From JAVJUV01 sp040220415 (lineage in GTDB: Bacteria; Pseudomonadota; Alphaproteobacteria; Rhodobacterales; Rhodobacteraceae): 64,000 nt of DNA. The notes under the pieces were generated by a model, which had not been told where the DNA came from, searched no databases, and saw only the letters and a program-made list of their open reading frames with translations. The position numbers and the translations under genes were made by a program. Below are positions 34,506 through 43,597 of this stretch, one piece after another. Every line of letters starts with the position of its first letter. Positions within the stretch are counted from its first letter, which is position 1. The stretch covers positions 1-64,000 of the forward strand of contig JAVJUV010000080.1 of the NCBI GenBank assembly GCA_040220415.1, read 5' to 3'.

Positions 34506-35231
34506 ATGGCCATGCAGCTGACCTTCGATCTGCCCGTGAGAGTGTCGCGGGGCCGGGGCGATTTCTTCGTCTCGGCGGCGAACGCGCTGGCGGTGGCCAG
34601 GCTGGACGATACCGCTGGCTGGACGCGGGGAAAACTGGCACTGACCGGCCCCGAAGGCGCGGGCAAGTCGCACCTGGCGCATGTATGGGCCGAGGCCGAG
34701 GGCGCGGTCGTGACCGACCTCGACGCCTTGCCCGCGCTGGACCTGGCCGGGATCGCCACGCCGATGGCCGTCGAGCTCCCCGAGGCCGACGCCTTCGCCC
34801 CCGCGACAGAAGAGGCGCTCTTTCACCTGCACAACCACATGGCGACCGCCGGCCTGCCGCTTCTGCTGATCGCGCGCGCCGCCCCGGCGCGCTGGCCAGT
34901 CGCGTTGCCTGACCTGAAAAGCCGGATGCAGGCGACCGACGTGGTGCGCATCGAGGAACCGGACGACGCGCTTCTGACGGCGGTTCTGGTCAAGCTGTTC
35001 GCCGACCGGCAATTGCAGGTGCCCCCCGGCGTCATCGGCTGGCTGGCGACCCGGATGGAACGCTCTTTCGCGCAGACCCAGCGCCTTGTCGCGGCACTGG
35101 ACGAGACCGCCTTGGCCGAGCGGCGCGGGATCACCCGTACGCTTGCGCAACAGGTTCTGGACAAGCTTTACGAGGAGGCGCAACAAGTGTCATTCTCACG
35201 TCACAATTCAACGCCAAACCGGCAATCATGA
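34506..35231 (+). CDS. hdaA: DnaA regulatory inactivator HdaA
   Basis: The 241-residue DnaA-related AAA+ protein matches HdaA, which, bound to the sliding clamp, stimulates hydrolysis of DnaA-ATP after initiation. The N-terminal QLTFDLP (residues 4-10) is the clamp-binding motif. Walker A is GPEGAGKS at residues 47-54. The DnaA DNA-binding domain IV is absent, as expected. The AI-2E transporter gene directly precedes it, and its stop overlaps the ppk start (ATGA). This gene order is common in alphaproteobacteria. Confidence 0.92.
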   Translation: MAMQLTFDLPVRVSRGRGDFFVSAANALAVARLDDTAGWTRGKLALTGPEGAGKSHLAHVWAEAEGAVVTDLDALPALDLAGIATPMAVELPEADAFAPATEEALFHLHNHMATAGLPLLLIARAAPARWPVALPDLKSRMQATDVVRIEEPDDALLTAVLVKLFADRQLQVPPGVIGWLATRMERSFAQTQRLVAALDETALAERRGITRTLAQQVLDKLYEEAQQVSFSRHNSTPNRQS

Positions 35232-37405
35232 CTGTTGAAACCGACTTTCTGAACGCATCGCTTCCCACCCCGAAAGCCATGAAGGATATGGACTTTTCCG
35301 GGCCGGGCCGGTTCGTCAACCGCGAGTTGTCGTGGCTTGCGTTCAACTGGCGCGTCCTGGAAGAGGCCGAGAACCCCCGCGTGCCGCTACTGGAGCGGCT
35401 GCGCTTCCTGTCGATCTCGGCCACCAACCTCGACGAATTCTACACCGTGCGCGTCGCGGGCCTGCGGGAACTGGCGCAGGCCGGCAATACCACGCCGGCG
35501 GCGGACGGGCTGACACCGGCCGAGCAGCTTGTGCTGATCAACGCCGACGCCCGCCAGCTTCTGGAGCGCCAGCAGGTCACCCTGCGCGGACTGATGGACG
35601 AGATGGCGCGCGCCGGCATCACCATCGTGAACCGCGCGGAACTGACCGCCGAGGACGAAGCGCATCTGGACCACGTCTTTCTGACGCAGGTATTCCCGAT
35701 CCTCTCGCCCTTGGCCATCGACCCGGCGCACCCATTTCCGTTCATTGCGAACGAAGGCTATTCGCTGGCCCTGGAACTGGAGCGCAAGGCCGACAAGCGC
35801 GCGCTGCGGGCGCTGTTGCCGATCCCGGCGCAGATCGACCGTTTCATCCCGCTGCCGGATCAGACGGGCGGCAACCGGTTCATCCTGTTGGAAGAGGTTC
35901 TTCTTCTGCACCTGAACCGGCTGTTTCCCGGCTACCGGATGACCGGCCACTGCTCGTTCCGGGTGCTGCGCGACAGCGACCTCGAAGTCGAGGACGAGGC
36001 CGAAGACCTGGTGCGCGAATTCGAGGTCGCGCTGAAACGCCGCCGCCGGGGCGAAGTGGTGCGCCTGACGATGTCGGCCGGCGCACCGAAGGGCCTGCGC
36101 AACATCGTGATGCACGAACTGGGCGTCGGCGAGCAGGAAGTGATCGAACTGGGCGGCATGATCGGGCTGGCCGATCTGTCGGAACTCGTGCTCGACAGCC
36201 GGCCCGATCTCTTGTGGCCCCTGTTCACCCCCCGCGTCCCCGAGCGGGTCCAGGACCATGACGGCGACATGTTCGCCGCGATCCGCCAGAAGGACATGCT
36301 GCTGCATCACCCCTACGAGACGTTCGACATGGTGATCCGCTTCCTCAAACAGGCGGCGATGGACCCGAACGTGGTCGCGATCAAGCAGACGCTCTACCGC
36401 ACCAGCCGCGACAGCCCGATCGTCGAGGCGCTGTGCGAGGCGGCCGAGGACGGCAAGTCGGTCACCGCGCTGGTGGAGTTGAAGGCCCGCTTCGACGAGG
36501 CCGCGAACATCCGGCAGTCGCGGCGGCTGGAGCGCGCGGGCGCCCATGTGGTTTATGGCTTCCTGAACTACAAGACGCACGCCAAGATCTCGACCGTGGT
36601 GCGCCGCGAGGGGGGCGAGCTGATAACCTACACCCATTTCGGGACCGGCAACTATCACCCGATCACGGCCAAGATCTACACCGACCTCAGCCTGTTCACC
36701 TGCGACGCGGCACTGGGGCGCGATGCGACGAAGGTCTTCAACTACCTCTCGGGCTATGCCCAGCCCGAAGGGATGGAGAACCTCGCGATCTCGCCGCTGA
36801 CGCTGAAGGACACGCTTCTGAGGCGCATCGCCGAAGAGGCCGAGTTCGCGCTGGCCGGCAAGCCGGCCGAGATCTGGGCCAAGATGAACTCGATCATCGA
36901 CCCCGACGTGATCGACGCGCTGTATCTCGCCAGCCAGGCGGGCGTGAAGATCGACCTCGTGGTCCGGGGAATCTGCGGCCTGCGCCCCGGCATCAAGGGT
37001 CTTAGCGAGAACATCCGCATCAAGTCGATCGTGGGCCGGTTCCTGGAACATTCGCGCATCGTCTGTTTCGGCGCGGGCCACGGCCTGCCCCACAAGAAGG
37101 CGCGGGTCTATATCTCGTCGGCCGACTGGATGGGCCGGAACCTGGTGCGCCGGGTGGAAACCCTGGTCGAATGCACCAACCCGACGGTCAAGGCGCAGAT
37201 CGTCAGCCAGATCATGGCCGCCAACATGGCCGACGTGGCGCAAAGCTGGATCATGGCGCCCGACGGCTCGTTCCACCGCCCGGCGGTGCCGGAAGGCGAG
37301 GTGCCGTTCAACTGCCATCGCTTCTTCATGGAAAACCCCAGCCTTTCGGGGCGCGGCTCGGCCGGGGCATCGGACGTGCCGGAACTGACGCACAGCGAAG
37401 ACTAG
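35228..37405 (+). CDS. ppk: Polyphosphate kinase 1
   Basis: The 725-residue enzyme polymerises the gamma-phosphate of ATP into polyphosphate. It begins with the N-domain pattern RFVNRELSWLAFN, and the catalytic His region is visible in YTHFGTGNYHPITAKIYTDL. A second phosphate-binding His lies in FLEHSRIVCFGAGHG. Length is typical of PPK1. Translation starts inside the hdaA stop. It is followed by cls and ppx, so synthesis and breakdown of polyphosphate are encoded within 5.3 kb. Confidence 0.97.
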   Translation: MTVETDFLNASLPTPKAMKDMDFSGPGRFVNRELSWLAFNWRVLEEAENPRVPLLERLRFLSISATNLDEFYTVRVAGLRELAQAGNTTPAADGLTPAEQLVLINADARQLLERQQVTLRGLMDEMARAGITIVNRAELTAEDEAHLDHVFLTQVFPILSPLAIDPAHPFPFIANEGYSLALELERKADKRALRALLPIPAQIDRFIPLPDQTGGNRFILLEEVLLLHLNRLFPGYRMTGHCSFRVLRDSDLEVEDEAEDLVREFEVALKRRRRGEVVRLTMSAGAPKGLRNIVMHELGVGEQEVIELGGMIGLADLSELVLDSRPDLLWPLFTPRVPERVQDHDGDMFAAIRQKDMLLHHPYETFDMVIRFLKQAAMDPNVVAIKQTLYRTSRDSPIVEALCEAAEDGKSVTALVELKARFDEAANIRQSRRLERAGAHVVYGFLNYKTHAKISTVVRREGGELITYTHFGTGNYHPITAKIYTDLSLFTCDAALGRDATKVFNYLSGYAQPEGMENLAISPLTLKDTLLRRIAEEAEFALAGKPAEIWAKMNSIIDPDVIDALYLASQAGVKIDLVVRGICGLRPGIKGLSENIRIKSIVGRFLEHSRIVCFGAGHGLPHKKARVYISSADWMGRNLVRRVETLVECTNPTVKAQIVSQIMAANMADVAQSWIMAPDGSFHRPAVPEGEVPFNCHRFFMENPSLSGRGSAGASDVPELTHSED

Positions 37406-37474
37406 CGCACTCGACCTGCCGAAACCGAACGGCGATACTTGCAGCCGAAACAAGGCAATACGAAGGGTGACGGC

Positions 37475-38905
37475 ATGGGGACTTTCCTGATCGTCGCGGC
37501 GGGGGTGCTGCTGCAAATCGCTTTGGTGACGTCGTTCGCGTTGCGCGCGTTGCTGCGGCCCGACCGCGAGCCGTCGTCGCGTGTCGCGTGGATCCTCGTC
37601 ATCCTGATCCTGCCCGTCGTGGGGATAGGCGCCTATGTCCTGTTCGGCGAGACCAATATCGGGTGGAAACGGATCCGGGCCTATCAGCGCGTGGCCGATC
37701 AGCTTGAAACCGCGGCCGCGCGCGTGCTACCCGCCAGCCCCAGATTCGAACACCTGTTCCGCATCGGCACCTCGATCAGCGGCTTCAATGCCTCGGGTGG
37801 CAATGCCGCCCGGCTTCTGCCCGACTCGAATGCGACGATCGACGCCATCATCGAAGACATGGACGCGGCCCGGGATCACGTCCACATGCTGTTCTACATC
37901 TGGCTGGCCGACACCAACGGGCTGAAGGTGGTCGATGCCGCTTGCCGGGCGGCACAGCGCGGCGTGACGGTGCGCGCGATGGCCGACGATCTTGGGTCAC
38001 GGAAAATGATCCGGTCCGGGCACTGGAAGCGGATGGAGGCGGCCGGGGTCCGCCTTGCACGGGCGCTTCCCGTCGATCATCCGCTGTTTCACCCGATCCG
38101 CGGACGTGTCGACCTGCGAAACCACCGCAAGATCGTCGTGATCGACGGCGCCATCACCTATTGCGGCAGCCAGAACTGCGCCGATCCGGAATTTCGCGTG
38201 AAGCCGAAGTACGCGCCCTGGGTGGATCTGATGGTTCGCTTCGAGGGCCCTGTCGCACTTCAGAACCAGAAGCTCTTCGCCCAGGACTGGATGGTTCACA
38301 CCGACGAAGACCTGACCCCGCTCTTGCGCCAGGCCCCGGCGGATGCCGCCCGGCCCGGCATCGTGGCGCAGGTCGTCGGCACCGGCCCCACGGTCCGGGC
38401 TTCGGCCATGCCCGAGATGTTCGAGGTGCTGATGCATGCCGCGCGGCGCGAACTGGTCGTGACGACGCCCTACTATGTGCCTTCGGAATCCATGCAGGCC
38501 GCGTTCTGCGCCACGGCAAGGCGCGGCGTCGATACCGTGCTGGTGGTGCCCCGGCGCAACGATTCCTTCGTCGTCGCCGCCGCCAGCCGCAGTTACTATC
38601 CCGAGCTCCGGGACGCCGGCGTGCGCATCTTCGAGTACCGGGGCGGCCTTTTGCACACCAAGTCGCTGACGCTGGACGGACAGGTATCGCTGATCGGTTC
38701 GGCCAACCTGGACCGGCGCAGTTTCGACCTGAACTACGAGAACAATATCCTGCTGGAAGACGCCGACCTGACCGCCGCCATCCGGGAGCGGCAGGAAAGC
38801 TATATCCGTGCCTCGGTCGAGGTCAGCGCCGAAGACATCGCCGGCTGGTCGGCCCGCCGGCGCGCCTGGTACAACGCGGTCGCCATGATGGGACCGGTGC
38901 TGTGA
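37475..38905 (+). CDS. cls: Cardiolipin synthase (PLD family)
   Basis: The 476-residue protein has two N-terminal membrane helices (PLDc_N-type: FLIVAAGVLLQIALVTSFAL and WILVILILPVVGIGAYVLFG) and two HxK phospholipase-D motifs. These are HRKIVVIDGAI in the first half and HTKSLTLDGQVSLIGSAN in the second. It should condense two phosphatidylglycerol molecules, or a related pair, to cardiolipin in the inner membrane. The ATG at 37475 follows GAAGGGTGA. It sits between ppk and ppx, separating genes that are often adjacent. Confidence 0.93.
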   Translation: MGTFLIVAAGVLLQIALVTSFALRALLRPDREPSSRVAWILVILILPVVGIGAYVLFGETNIGWKRIRAYQRVADQLETAAARVLPASPRFEHLFRIGTSISGFNASGGNAARLLPDSNATIDAIIEDMDAARDHVHMLFYIWLADTNGLKVVDAACRAAQRGVTVRAMADDLGSRKMIRSGHWKRMEAAGVRLARALPVDHPLFHPIRGRVDLRNHRKIVVIDGAITYCGSQNCADPEFRVKPKYAPWVDLMVRFEGPVALQNQKLFAQDWMVHTDEDLTPLLRQAPADAARPGIVAQVVGTGPTVRASAMPEMFEVLMHAARRELVVTTPYYVPSESMQAAFCATARRGVDTVLVVPRRNDSFVVAAASRSYYPELRDAGVRIFEYRGGLLHTKSLTLDGQVSLIGSANLDRRSFDLNYENNILLEDADLTAAIRERQESYIRASVEVSAEDIAGWSARRRAWYNAVAMMGPVL

Positions 38906-38987
38906 GGCCGGGCAGCGGCCTTTCGCGGCATTGACCCACCGCGCCGGCATGTGCAAAGTCCCCCGGCAACCTTCCGGGGGGAACTGC

Positions 38988-40535
38988 ATGGACGGACGCG
39001 GCGATGCCGCCAAGATCGACGACCGGGGGCCTTTCGGACGCCCGCTGTTCGACGATCCCTCCGCGCGGGCGCTCAGCCGTGTGGGCGTGGTCGATGTTGG
39101 CTCGAACTCGGTCCGGCTTGTCGTTTTCGACGGCGCCGCCCGAAGCCCTGCCTATTTCTTCAACGAAAAGGTCATGGCCGGCCTCGGCGCGGGCCTGGCC
39201 GAAACCGGGCGCCTGAACCCCGAGGGCAGGCTGCGCGCCATGTCGGCGCTGAAGCGCTTTCAACTTCTGGCCAACAACATGGGAATCGCACCGCTGACGG
39301 CAGTGGCCACTGCCGCGGTGCGCGAGGCGGAGGACGGTCCCGCGTTCAGGGAGGACGTGTTGCGCGAGACCGGCCTCCGCCTTTGGGTCATCGACGGCGA
39401 GGAAGAGGCGCGTCTGTCGGCGCAGGGCGTGCTTCTGGGCTGGCCCGGCGCCTACGGGCTGGTCTGCGACATCGGCGGCTCGTCGATGGAACTGGCCGAA
39501 CTCTACGACGGCGAGGTCGGCAAGCGCGTTTCCTCGAAGCTGGGACCGCAGCGCCTGAAGAACATCAAGGGCGGCAGGAAGGGCCTGAAGCGGCACCTGA
39601 AGGAAGAGGTCGGCAAGCTGGCCGAATTCATGGGCCCGCAACCCGACCGGCTGTTCCTGGTGGGCGGCTCGTGGCGGGCCATCGCGCGCATCGACATGCA
39701 GCGGCGCGGCTATCCGCTGGCGGTACTTCACGAATACCGGATGAGCCGCAAGGCGGTGCAGGCAACGATCGAATACATCGAGAACGCCGACATCGAAGAG
39801 TTGCGCCTGCGCACCGGCCTCGGCGAAAGCCGGATGGACCTGGTGCCGCTGGCGGCCCAGGTCCTGAAACAGCTGATCCGCAGCTTCAGGCCCCACGACA
39901 TCGCCGTGTCGTCCTACGGTATCCGCGAGGGGATGCTCTACGAGCAGATGCCCCAGCGCCTGCGCGATCAGGACCCGCTGATCGAGGCCTGCCGCTTCAC
40001 CGAGGCCAAGGACGCGCGAATGCCCGGCTTCGGCAAGCGTCTCTACGAATTCGTGCAGCCGCTCTTCACCGCGCGGAACGCGCCCGAGAAGCGGCTGATC
40101 AAGGCGGCCTGCCTGCTGCACGACGTCAGCTGGCGCGCGCATCCCGACTATCGCCACGAGGTCTGCTTCGACGAGGTCACACGGGCCAACCTGGGCGGCA
40201 TGAACCACCGCGAACGCATCTTCCTGGGCGTCGCCCTTCTGCACCGCTACAAGAACAACCGCGACGGCTCGCCCTTCGAGGACCTGTTCGGCCTGCTCAG
40301 CGACGACGACATGCTGAAGGCCGAGATCCTGGGCAAGGCGCTGCGCTTCGGCGCGATGCTCACGGCGTCCGAGAACGAGACGATGGGATCGCTGCGCTTT
40401 TTCCCGAAGAAGAAGGTGCTGGAGCTGCATCTGGCGCCCGGCACGCGCGACCTGTTCGGCGAGGTGGCGGAGTCGCGGCTGGCCGCGCTGGCGGCGGCGC
40501 TGGGCGGCGTCGAGGTAGTGGTGAAGGGGCGTTAA
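38988..40535 (+). CDS. ppx: Exopolyphosphatase (Ppx/GppA family)
   Basis: The 515-residue protein matches Ppx/GppA phosphatases. The ASKHA-fold phosphate motif VGVVDVGSNSVRLVVFDG occurs near residues 32-49, a second loop is LVCDIGGSSMELAEL, and a C-terminal HD-like domain includes AACLLHDVSWRAHPDYRHE. It releases phosphate from the end of polyphosphate and may also act on pppGpp. The ATG at 38988 follows GGGGGGAA; the first 30 residues are a variable extension. The stop overlaps by four bases the stop of a convergent small gene. Confidence 0.93.
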   Translation: MDGRGDAAKIDDRGPFGRPLFDDPSARALSRVGVVDVGSNSVRLVVFDGAARSPAYFFNEKVMAGLGAGLAETGRLNPEGRLRAMSALKRFQLLANNMGIAPLTAVATAAVREAEDGPAFREDVLRETGLRLWVIDGEEEARLSAQGVLLGWPGAYGLVCDIGGSSMELAELYDGEVGKRVSSKLGPQRLKNIKGGRKGLKRHLKEEVGKLAEFMGPQPDRLFLVGGSWRAIARIDMQRRGYPLAVLHEYRMSRKAVQATIEYIENADIEELRLRTGLGESRMDLVPLAAQVLKQLIRSFRPHDIAVSSYGIREGMLYEQMPQRLRDQDPLIEACRFTEAKDARMPGFGKRLYEFVQPLFTARNAPEKRLIKAACLLHDVSWRAHPDYRHEVCFDEVTRANLGGMNHRERIFLGVALLHRYKNNRDGSPFEDLFGLLSDDDMLKAEILGKALRFGAMLTASENETMGSLRFFPKKKVLELHLAPGTRDLFGEVAESRLAALAAALGGVEVVVKGR

Positions 40536-40825
40536 AGCTCGACTTCGCCCTCTTCCTCCATCTGGTCTTCCAGTTCCTTCTCCAGCGGCGTCTTGCGGCG
40601 AATGATGATGTCGCCGTTCGGCAGCACTTCGGGCGGATGATAGGCGTTCAGGTTGTCGATGAAGCCTTCCAGGTCTTCCAGCGCGGGCTCCATCTCGGCC
40701 ATGAAGCCCTGCATGAAGAGCCGCAACGCCTCGGCCATCAGGTCGCGGCCCTGCGGCTCCTCGTCCTGGGCGAAGGCGGGCGAGGCCACGAGGCAGAACA
40801 GCAATATCCTTGCCAATGCATGCAT
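40532..40825 (-). CDS. Small secreted acidic protein, 97 aa
   Basis: The 97-residue product has a clear signal peptide (residues 1-19, ending AFA) and a mature part of about 78 residues rich in Glu, including a repeated Met/Glu helix (LMAEALRLFMQGFMAEMEP). It ends with a Glu-rich tail. It is probably periplasmic, and no catalytic motif is visible. I recall close relatives being mislabelled as AAA+ ATPases; nothing here supports that name. It is downstream of argF on the same strand, separated by a repeat. Confidence 0.8.
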   Translation of the reverse strand: MHALARILLFCLVASPAFAQDEEPQGRDLMAEALRLFMQGFMAEMEPALEDLEGFIDNLNAYHPPEVLPNGDIIIRRKTPLEKELEDQMEEEGEVEL

Positions 40826-40860
40826 AACTTCACCATATCACATCCGTCTATCATCGGCCT

Positions 40861-40932
40861 CCAAAATATCCTGGGGAGAGCGCGAGAGGGGCAAGACCCC
40901 TCTCGCCCCTGCGCCGGGCGGCGGCCCGGCGC
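40861..40932. repeat. Intergenic hairpin repeat, copy 3 (double stem)
   Basis: After CCAAAATATCCTGGGG come two perfect stems. GCGAGAGGGG at 40882-40891 pairs with CCCCTCTCGC at 40897-40906, and GCGCCGGGC at 40911-40919 pairs with GCCCGGCGC at 40924-40932. It follows the argF stop on the minus strand. Confidence 0.65.
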
Positions 40933-40938
40933 AACATC

Positions 40939-41865
40939 TCATACCCCCAGGCACCAGCGCATGATCGCCTTCTGGGCATGCAGCCGGTTCTCGGCCTCGT
41001 CGAAGATCACCGAGTGCGGACCGTCCATGACGCCGTTCGTGGCCTCTTCGCCCCGGTGCGCGGGAAGGCAGTGCATGAACAACGCATCGTCCCTGGCGTG
41101 GACCATAAGGCGCTCGTTGACCTGGTAGGGGCGCAGCTGGTTGTGGCGGCGCTCGCGCGTGGTCTGGCTGTCGTGCATCGAAACCCAGGTGTCGGTCACG
41201 ACAAGGTCGGCGCCCTCGACGGCGGCCAGCGGATCGCGTTCGATCTCGACGCGGGCGCCCTTGGCCCGCGCGAACTCCAACGCGGCGCGGTCGGGGTCCA
41301 GCGTCGGCGGACCCGAGAACGTCAGGTCGAAACCGAACTGCCCCGCGGCATGGGCGAAGCTGGCGAACACGTTGTTGCCGTCGCCGCACCAGACGACCCT
41401 CCTGCCGGCGATCGGTCCCCGGTGTTCTTCGAAGGTCATGATGTCGGCCATGATCTGGCAGGGGTGCGACTGGTTCGTCAGCCCGTTGATGACCGGAACC
41501 GTGGCGTGTTCCGCCAGCTCCAGAAGCGCGTCCTCGTCGAAGGTCCGGATCATGATCAGGTCGACATAGCGCGACAGCACGCGGGCGGTGTCGGCAATGG
41601 TCTCGCCGTGGCCAAGCTGCATCTCGGACCCGGTCAGCACCAGCGTCTCGCCGCCCATCTGGCGGACGCCGACGTCGAAGGACACCCGCGTCCGGGTCGA
41701 GGGTTTCTCGAAGATCAGCGCGACCATCTGCCCGGCAAGCGGCTGGTCGTCGTCGGCGGCACCCTTCGGGCGGCCCTGCCGCGCGTCCTTCATTGCCTGG
41801 GCGGTGGTCAGGATCGCCCGCAGCGCGTCGGGATCGGTTTTGTGGATATCCAGAAAATGGTTCAT
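40939..41865 (-). CDS. argF: Ornithine carbamoyltransferase
   Basis: The 308-residue enzyme joins carbamoyl phosphate and ornithine to give citrulline in arginine synthesis. The carbamoyl-phosphate motif is STRTRVSFDVG, the second binding block is NQSHPCQIMADIMTFEEH, and the catalytic Cys lies in MHCLPAHRGEE. Length is normal. The start at 41865 is preferred over a longer frame because the protein family begins MNHFLDI, with AAGG upstream. It lies downstream of argD on the same strand, with a hairpin repeat between them. Confidence 0.97.
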   Translation of the reverse strand: MNHFLDIHKTDPDALRAILTTAQAMKDARQGRPKGAADDDQPLAGQMVALIFEKPSTRTRVSFDVGVRQMGGETLVLTGSEMQLGHGETIADTARVLSRYVDLIMIRTFDEDALLELAEHATVPVINGLTNQSHPCQIMADIMTFEEHRGPIAGRRVVWCGDGNNVFASFAHAAGQFGFDLTFSGPPTLDPDRAALEFARAKGARVEIERDPLAAVEGADLVVTDTWVSMHDSQTTRERRHNQLRPYQVNERLMVHARDDALFMHCLPAHRGEEATNGVMDGPHSVIFDEAENRLHAQKAIMRWCLGV

Positions 41866-41880
41866 GTCGGTCTGCCTTGT

Positions 41881-41934
41881 GGGGGCGGACCGGGGCGCTG
41901 CCCCGGACCCCGGAGTATTTCCGAAAAGAAGAAG
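41881..41934. repeat. Intergenic hairpin repeat, copy 4
   Basis: CCGGGGC at 41890-41896 pairs with GCCCCGG at 41900-41906. It is followed by CCGGAGTATTTCCGAAAAG and AAGAAG. The 25 bases at 41910-41934 differ at one position from 61290-61314. It fills the argD-argF gap. Confidence 0.8.
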
Positions 41935-41935
41935 C

Positions 41936-43120
41936 TCAGGCGGTTTCCTTCGCCTGTTCCACCGCAAGGGCGGCCCGGTCGAGGCGCCGGACGGCCTCGG
42001 CGATCTCGTCGTCGGTGATGGTAAGCGGTGGCAGCAGGCGAACGACGTTGTCGGCCGCCGGCACCGTCAACAGGTTCTGGGCGTACCCGGCGGCGACCAC
42101 GTCGGTATTGGCCGCCCGGCATTTCAGCCCCAGCATCAGGCCCTGACCGCGCACGGCCTCGAACACGTCCGGATGCGCCGCCACCAGCCCTTCCAGCCTT
42201 TGGCGGAACGCGCCGGCCTTGCGGTTCACCTCGTCGAGGAAGGCGTCGTCGGCCACGATCTTCATCACCGCGTTGCCGACCGCCATCGCCAGGGGGTTGC
42301 CGCCATAGGTCGATCCGTGCGTGCCCGCAACCATGCCGGCGGCCGCCGCCTCGGTCGCCAGCACCGCGCCAAGCGGGAAGCCGCCGCCGATACCCTTGGC
42401 GACCATCATGATGTCCGGGGTCACGCCGGACCATTCGTGGGCGAAAAGACGGCCCGTCCGGCCCATGCCGCACTGCACCTCGTCGAAGATCAGCAGAGCG
42501 CCGGTCTGATCGCAGAGATCGCGCAGACCCTTCAGGCACTGGTCCGGAACGGGCATGATACCGCCCTCGCCCTGCACCGGCTCGATGATGACGGCGCAGG
42601 TCCTGTCGGTGATCGCGGCGCGCGTGGCGTCGTGATCGCCGAAGGGCACCTGGACGAAACCGGGCAGCAGGGGGCCGAAGCCCTTGGTCATCTTCTCGGA
42701 CCCCGACGCCGCGATGGCGGCCGCGGACCGGCCGTGGAAGGCGCCGGTGAAGGCCACGATCTCGAAGCGGTCCTCGCCTTTGTCATACCAGTATTTCCGG
42801 GCCATCTTGACCGCCAGCTCCATCGCCTCGGTGCCCGAGTTGGTGAAGAAGACCGTGTCGGCGAAGGACGCCTCGGTCAGCCGGTCGGCCAGCTCCTGCT
42901 GGCCCGGGATGCGGTAGAGGTTCGAGACGTGCCAGAGCTTGCCGGCCTGCTCGGTCACCGCCTCGACCAGCGCGGGATGCGCATGGCCCAGCGCGTTCAC
43001 CGCGATCCCGGCGCCGAGGTCGAGGAATCGGCGCCCATCCTCCTCGATCAGCCAGGAGCCTTCGCCCTTCACGAACGACATGGGCGCGCGGTTGTAGGTC
43101 GGCAGGATCGACGGGATCAT
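41936..43120 (-). CDS. argD: Acetylornithine aminotransferase
   Basis: The 394-residue PLP enzyme is a class III aminotransferase that converts N-acetylglutamate semialdehyde to N-acetylornithine. It may also act on succinyl-diaminopimelate. The PLP lysine is in MMVAKGIGGGFPLGA, the Asp ring-nitrogen contact lies in LLIFDEVQCGMGRTG, and the FFTNSGTEAMELAVKMAR block binds the cofactor phosphate. AGAAGGAC precedes the ATG. It is followed by argF, so two arginine-pathway steps are encoded together. Confidence 0.96.
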   Translation of the reverse strand: MIPSILPTYNRAPMSFVKGEGSWLIEEDGRRFLDLGAGIAVNALGHAHPALVEAVTEQAGKLWHVSNLYRIPGQQELADRLTEASFADTVFFTNSGTEAMELAVKMARKYWYDKGEDRFEIVAFTGAFHGRSAAAIAASGSEKMTKGFGPLLPGFVQVPFGDHDATRAAITDRTCAVIIEPVQGEGGIMPVPDQCLKGLRDLCDQTGALLIFDEVQCGMGRTGRLFAHEWSGVTPDIMMVAKGIGGGFPLGAVLATEAAAAGMVAGTHGSTYGGNPLAMAVGNAVMKIVADDAFLDEVNRKAGAFRQRLEGLVAAHPDVFEAVRGQGLMLGLKCRAANTDVVAAGYAQNLLTVPAADNVVRLLPPLTITDDEIAEAVRRLDRAALAVEQAKETA

Positions 43121-43326
43121 CGGTTGTGTCCTTCTCAGAGAGCCAAAGACGTGCCAGTCAGGCTACGTCAAGTCAACGAAATGTGGAAAGGGGCGCGCGC
43201 GGAACACGCGCACGGGGGGACGGGCGCTGGAGTCAGCGTCGGCGTCGAAGGGTATGGGACAGGATATGGGCCATGCGGACGCCACTAGCCGCTCGCGGCC
43301 GCGAAGGAAAGATCAAATCCGCAGCT

Positions 43327-43383
43327 TCAGGCCGCGAGGATCAGCAGGACGAATATGGCCAGTGCCGTCTGGGTCAAACGCAT
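43327..43383 (-). CDS. Candidate 18-aa hydrophobic micro-protein
   Basis: The frame encodes MRLTQTALAIFVLLILAA, a single hydrophobic helix with one Arg near the start. GGAG sits about eight bases ahead of the ATG. This could be a small membrane peptide, but so short a frame may be chance. Confidence 0.3.
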   Translation of the reverse strand: MRLTQTALAIFVLLILAA

Positions 43384-43538
43384 CGGGGCGTCTCCGTTTC
43401 CAATGCGCAGCAGTTGAGAGCACGACTTTGTCGGAAATTCGGCGCGCCGGCGGCATTTCCCCGCCATCGGGTGCGGTTGGCAGCGCGGCGATGTGCCTTT
43501 GAGGCGACATTTGCCGGGGCCCGGCGGCCCGGCCTCTC

Positions 43539-43569
43539 TTGTAACCCGCGCCGCCGTGGTTAGTATAAG
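43539..43569 (+). promoter_or_regulatory. Possible gcrA promoter
   Basis: TTGTAA at 43539-43544 with TAGTAT at 43561-43566 (16-bp spacer), or TATAAG at 43564-43569 (19-bp spacer), resembles a sigma-70 promoter about 30 bases before the gcrA ATG. Spacing is ambiguous. Confidence 0.35.
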
Positions 43570-43597
43570 AGGCTACCCGAAATACAGGATTTCCCGA

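Larger units (their letters stand above)
43121..43597. other. 477-bp divergent gap between argD and gcrA
   Basis: It contains an 18-codon hydrophobic frame at 43327-43383 on the minus strand and a promoter-like element before gcrA. Otherwise I see no gene or structured RNA. It must hold the argD and gcrA promoters. Confidence 0.6.

Noticed and set aside
34506..35231. Second dnaA gene
   Set aside because: The protein lacks the C-terminal DnaA DNA-binding domain and has a clamp-binding motif at its start, so HdaA fits better.
40532..40825. AAA+ ATPase label for the 97-aa protein
   Set aside because: No Walker motif or ATPase fold is possible in a 78-residue Glu-rich mature protein.
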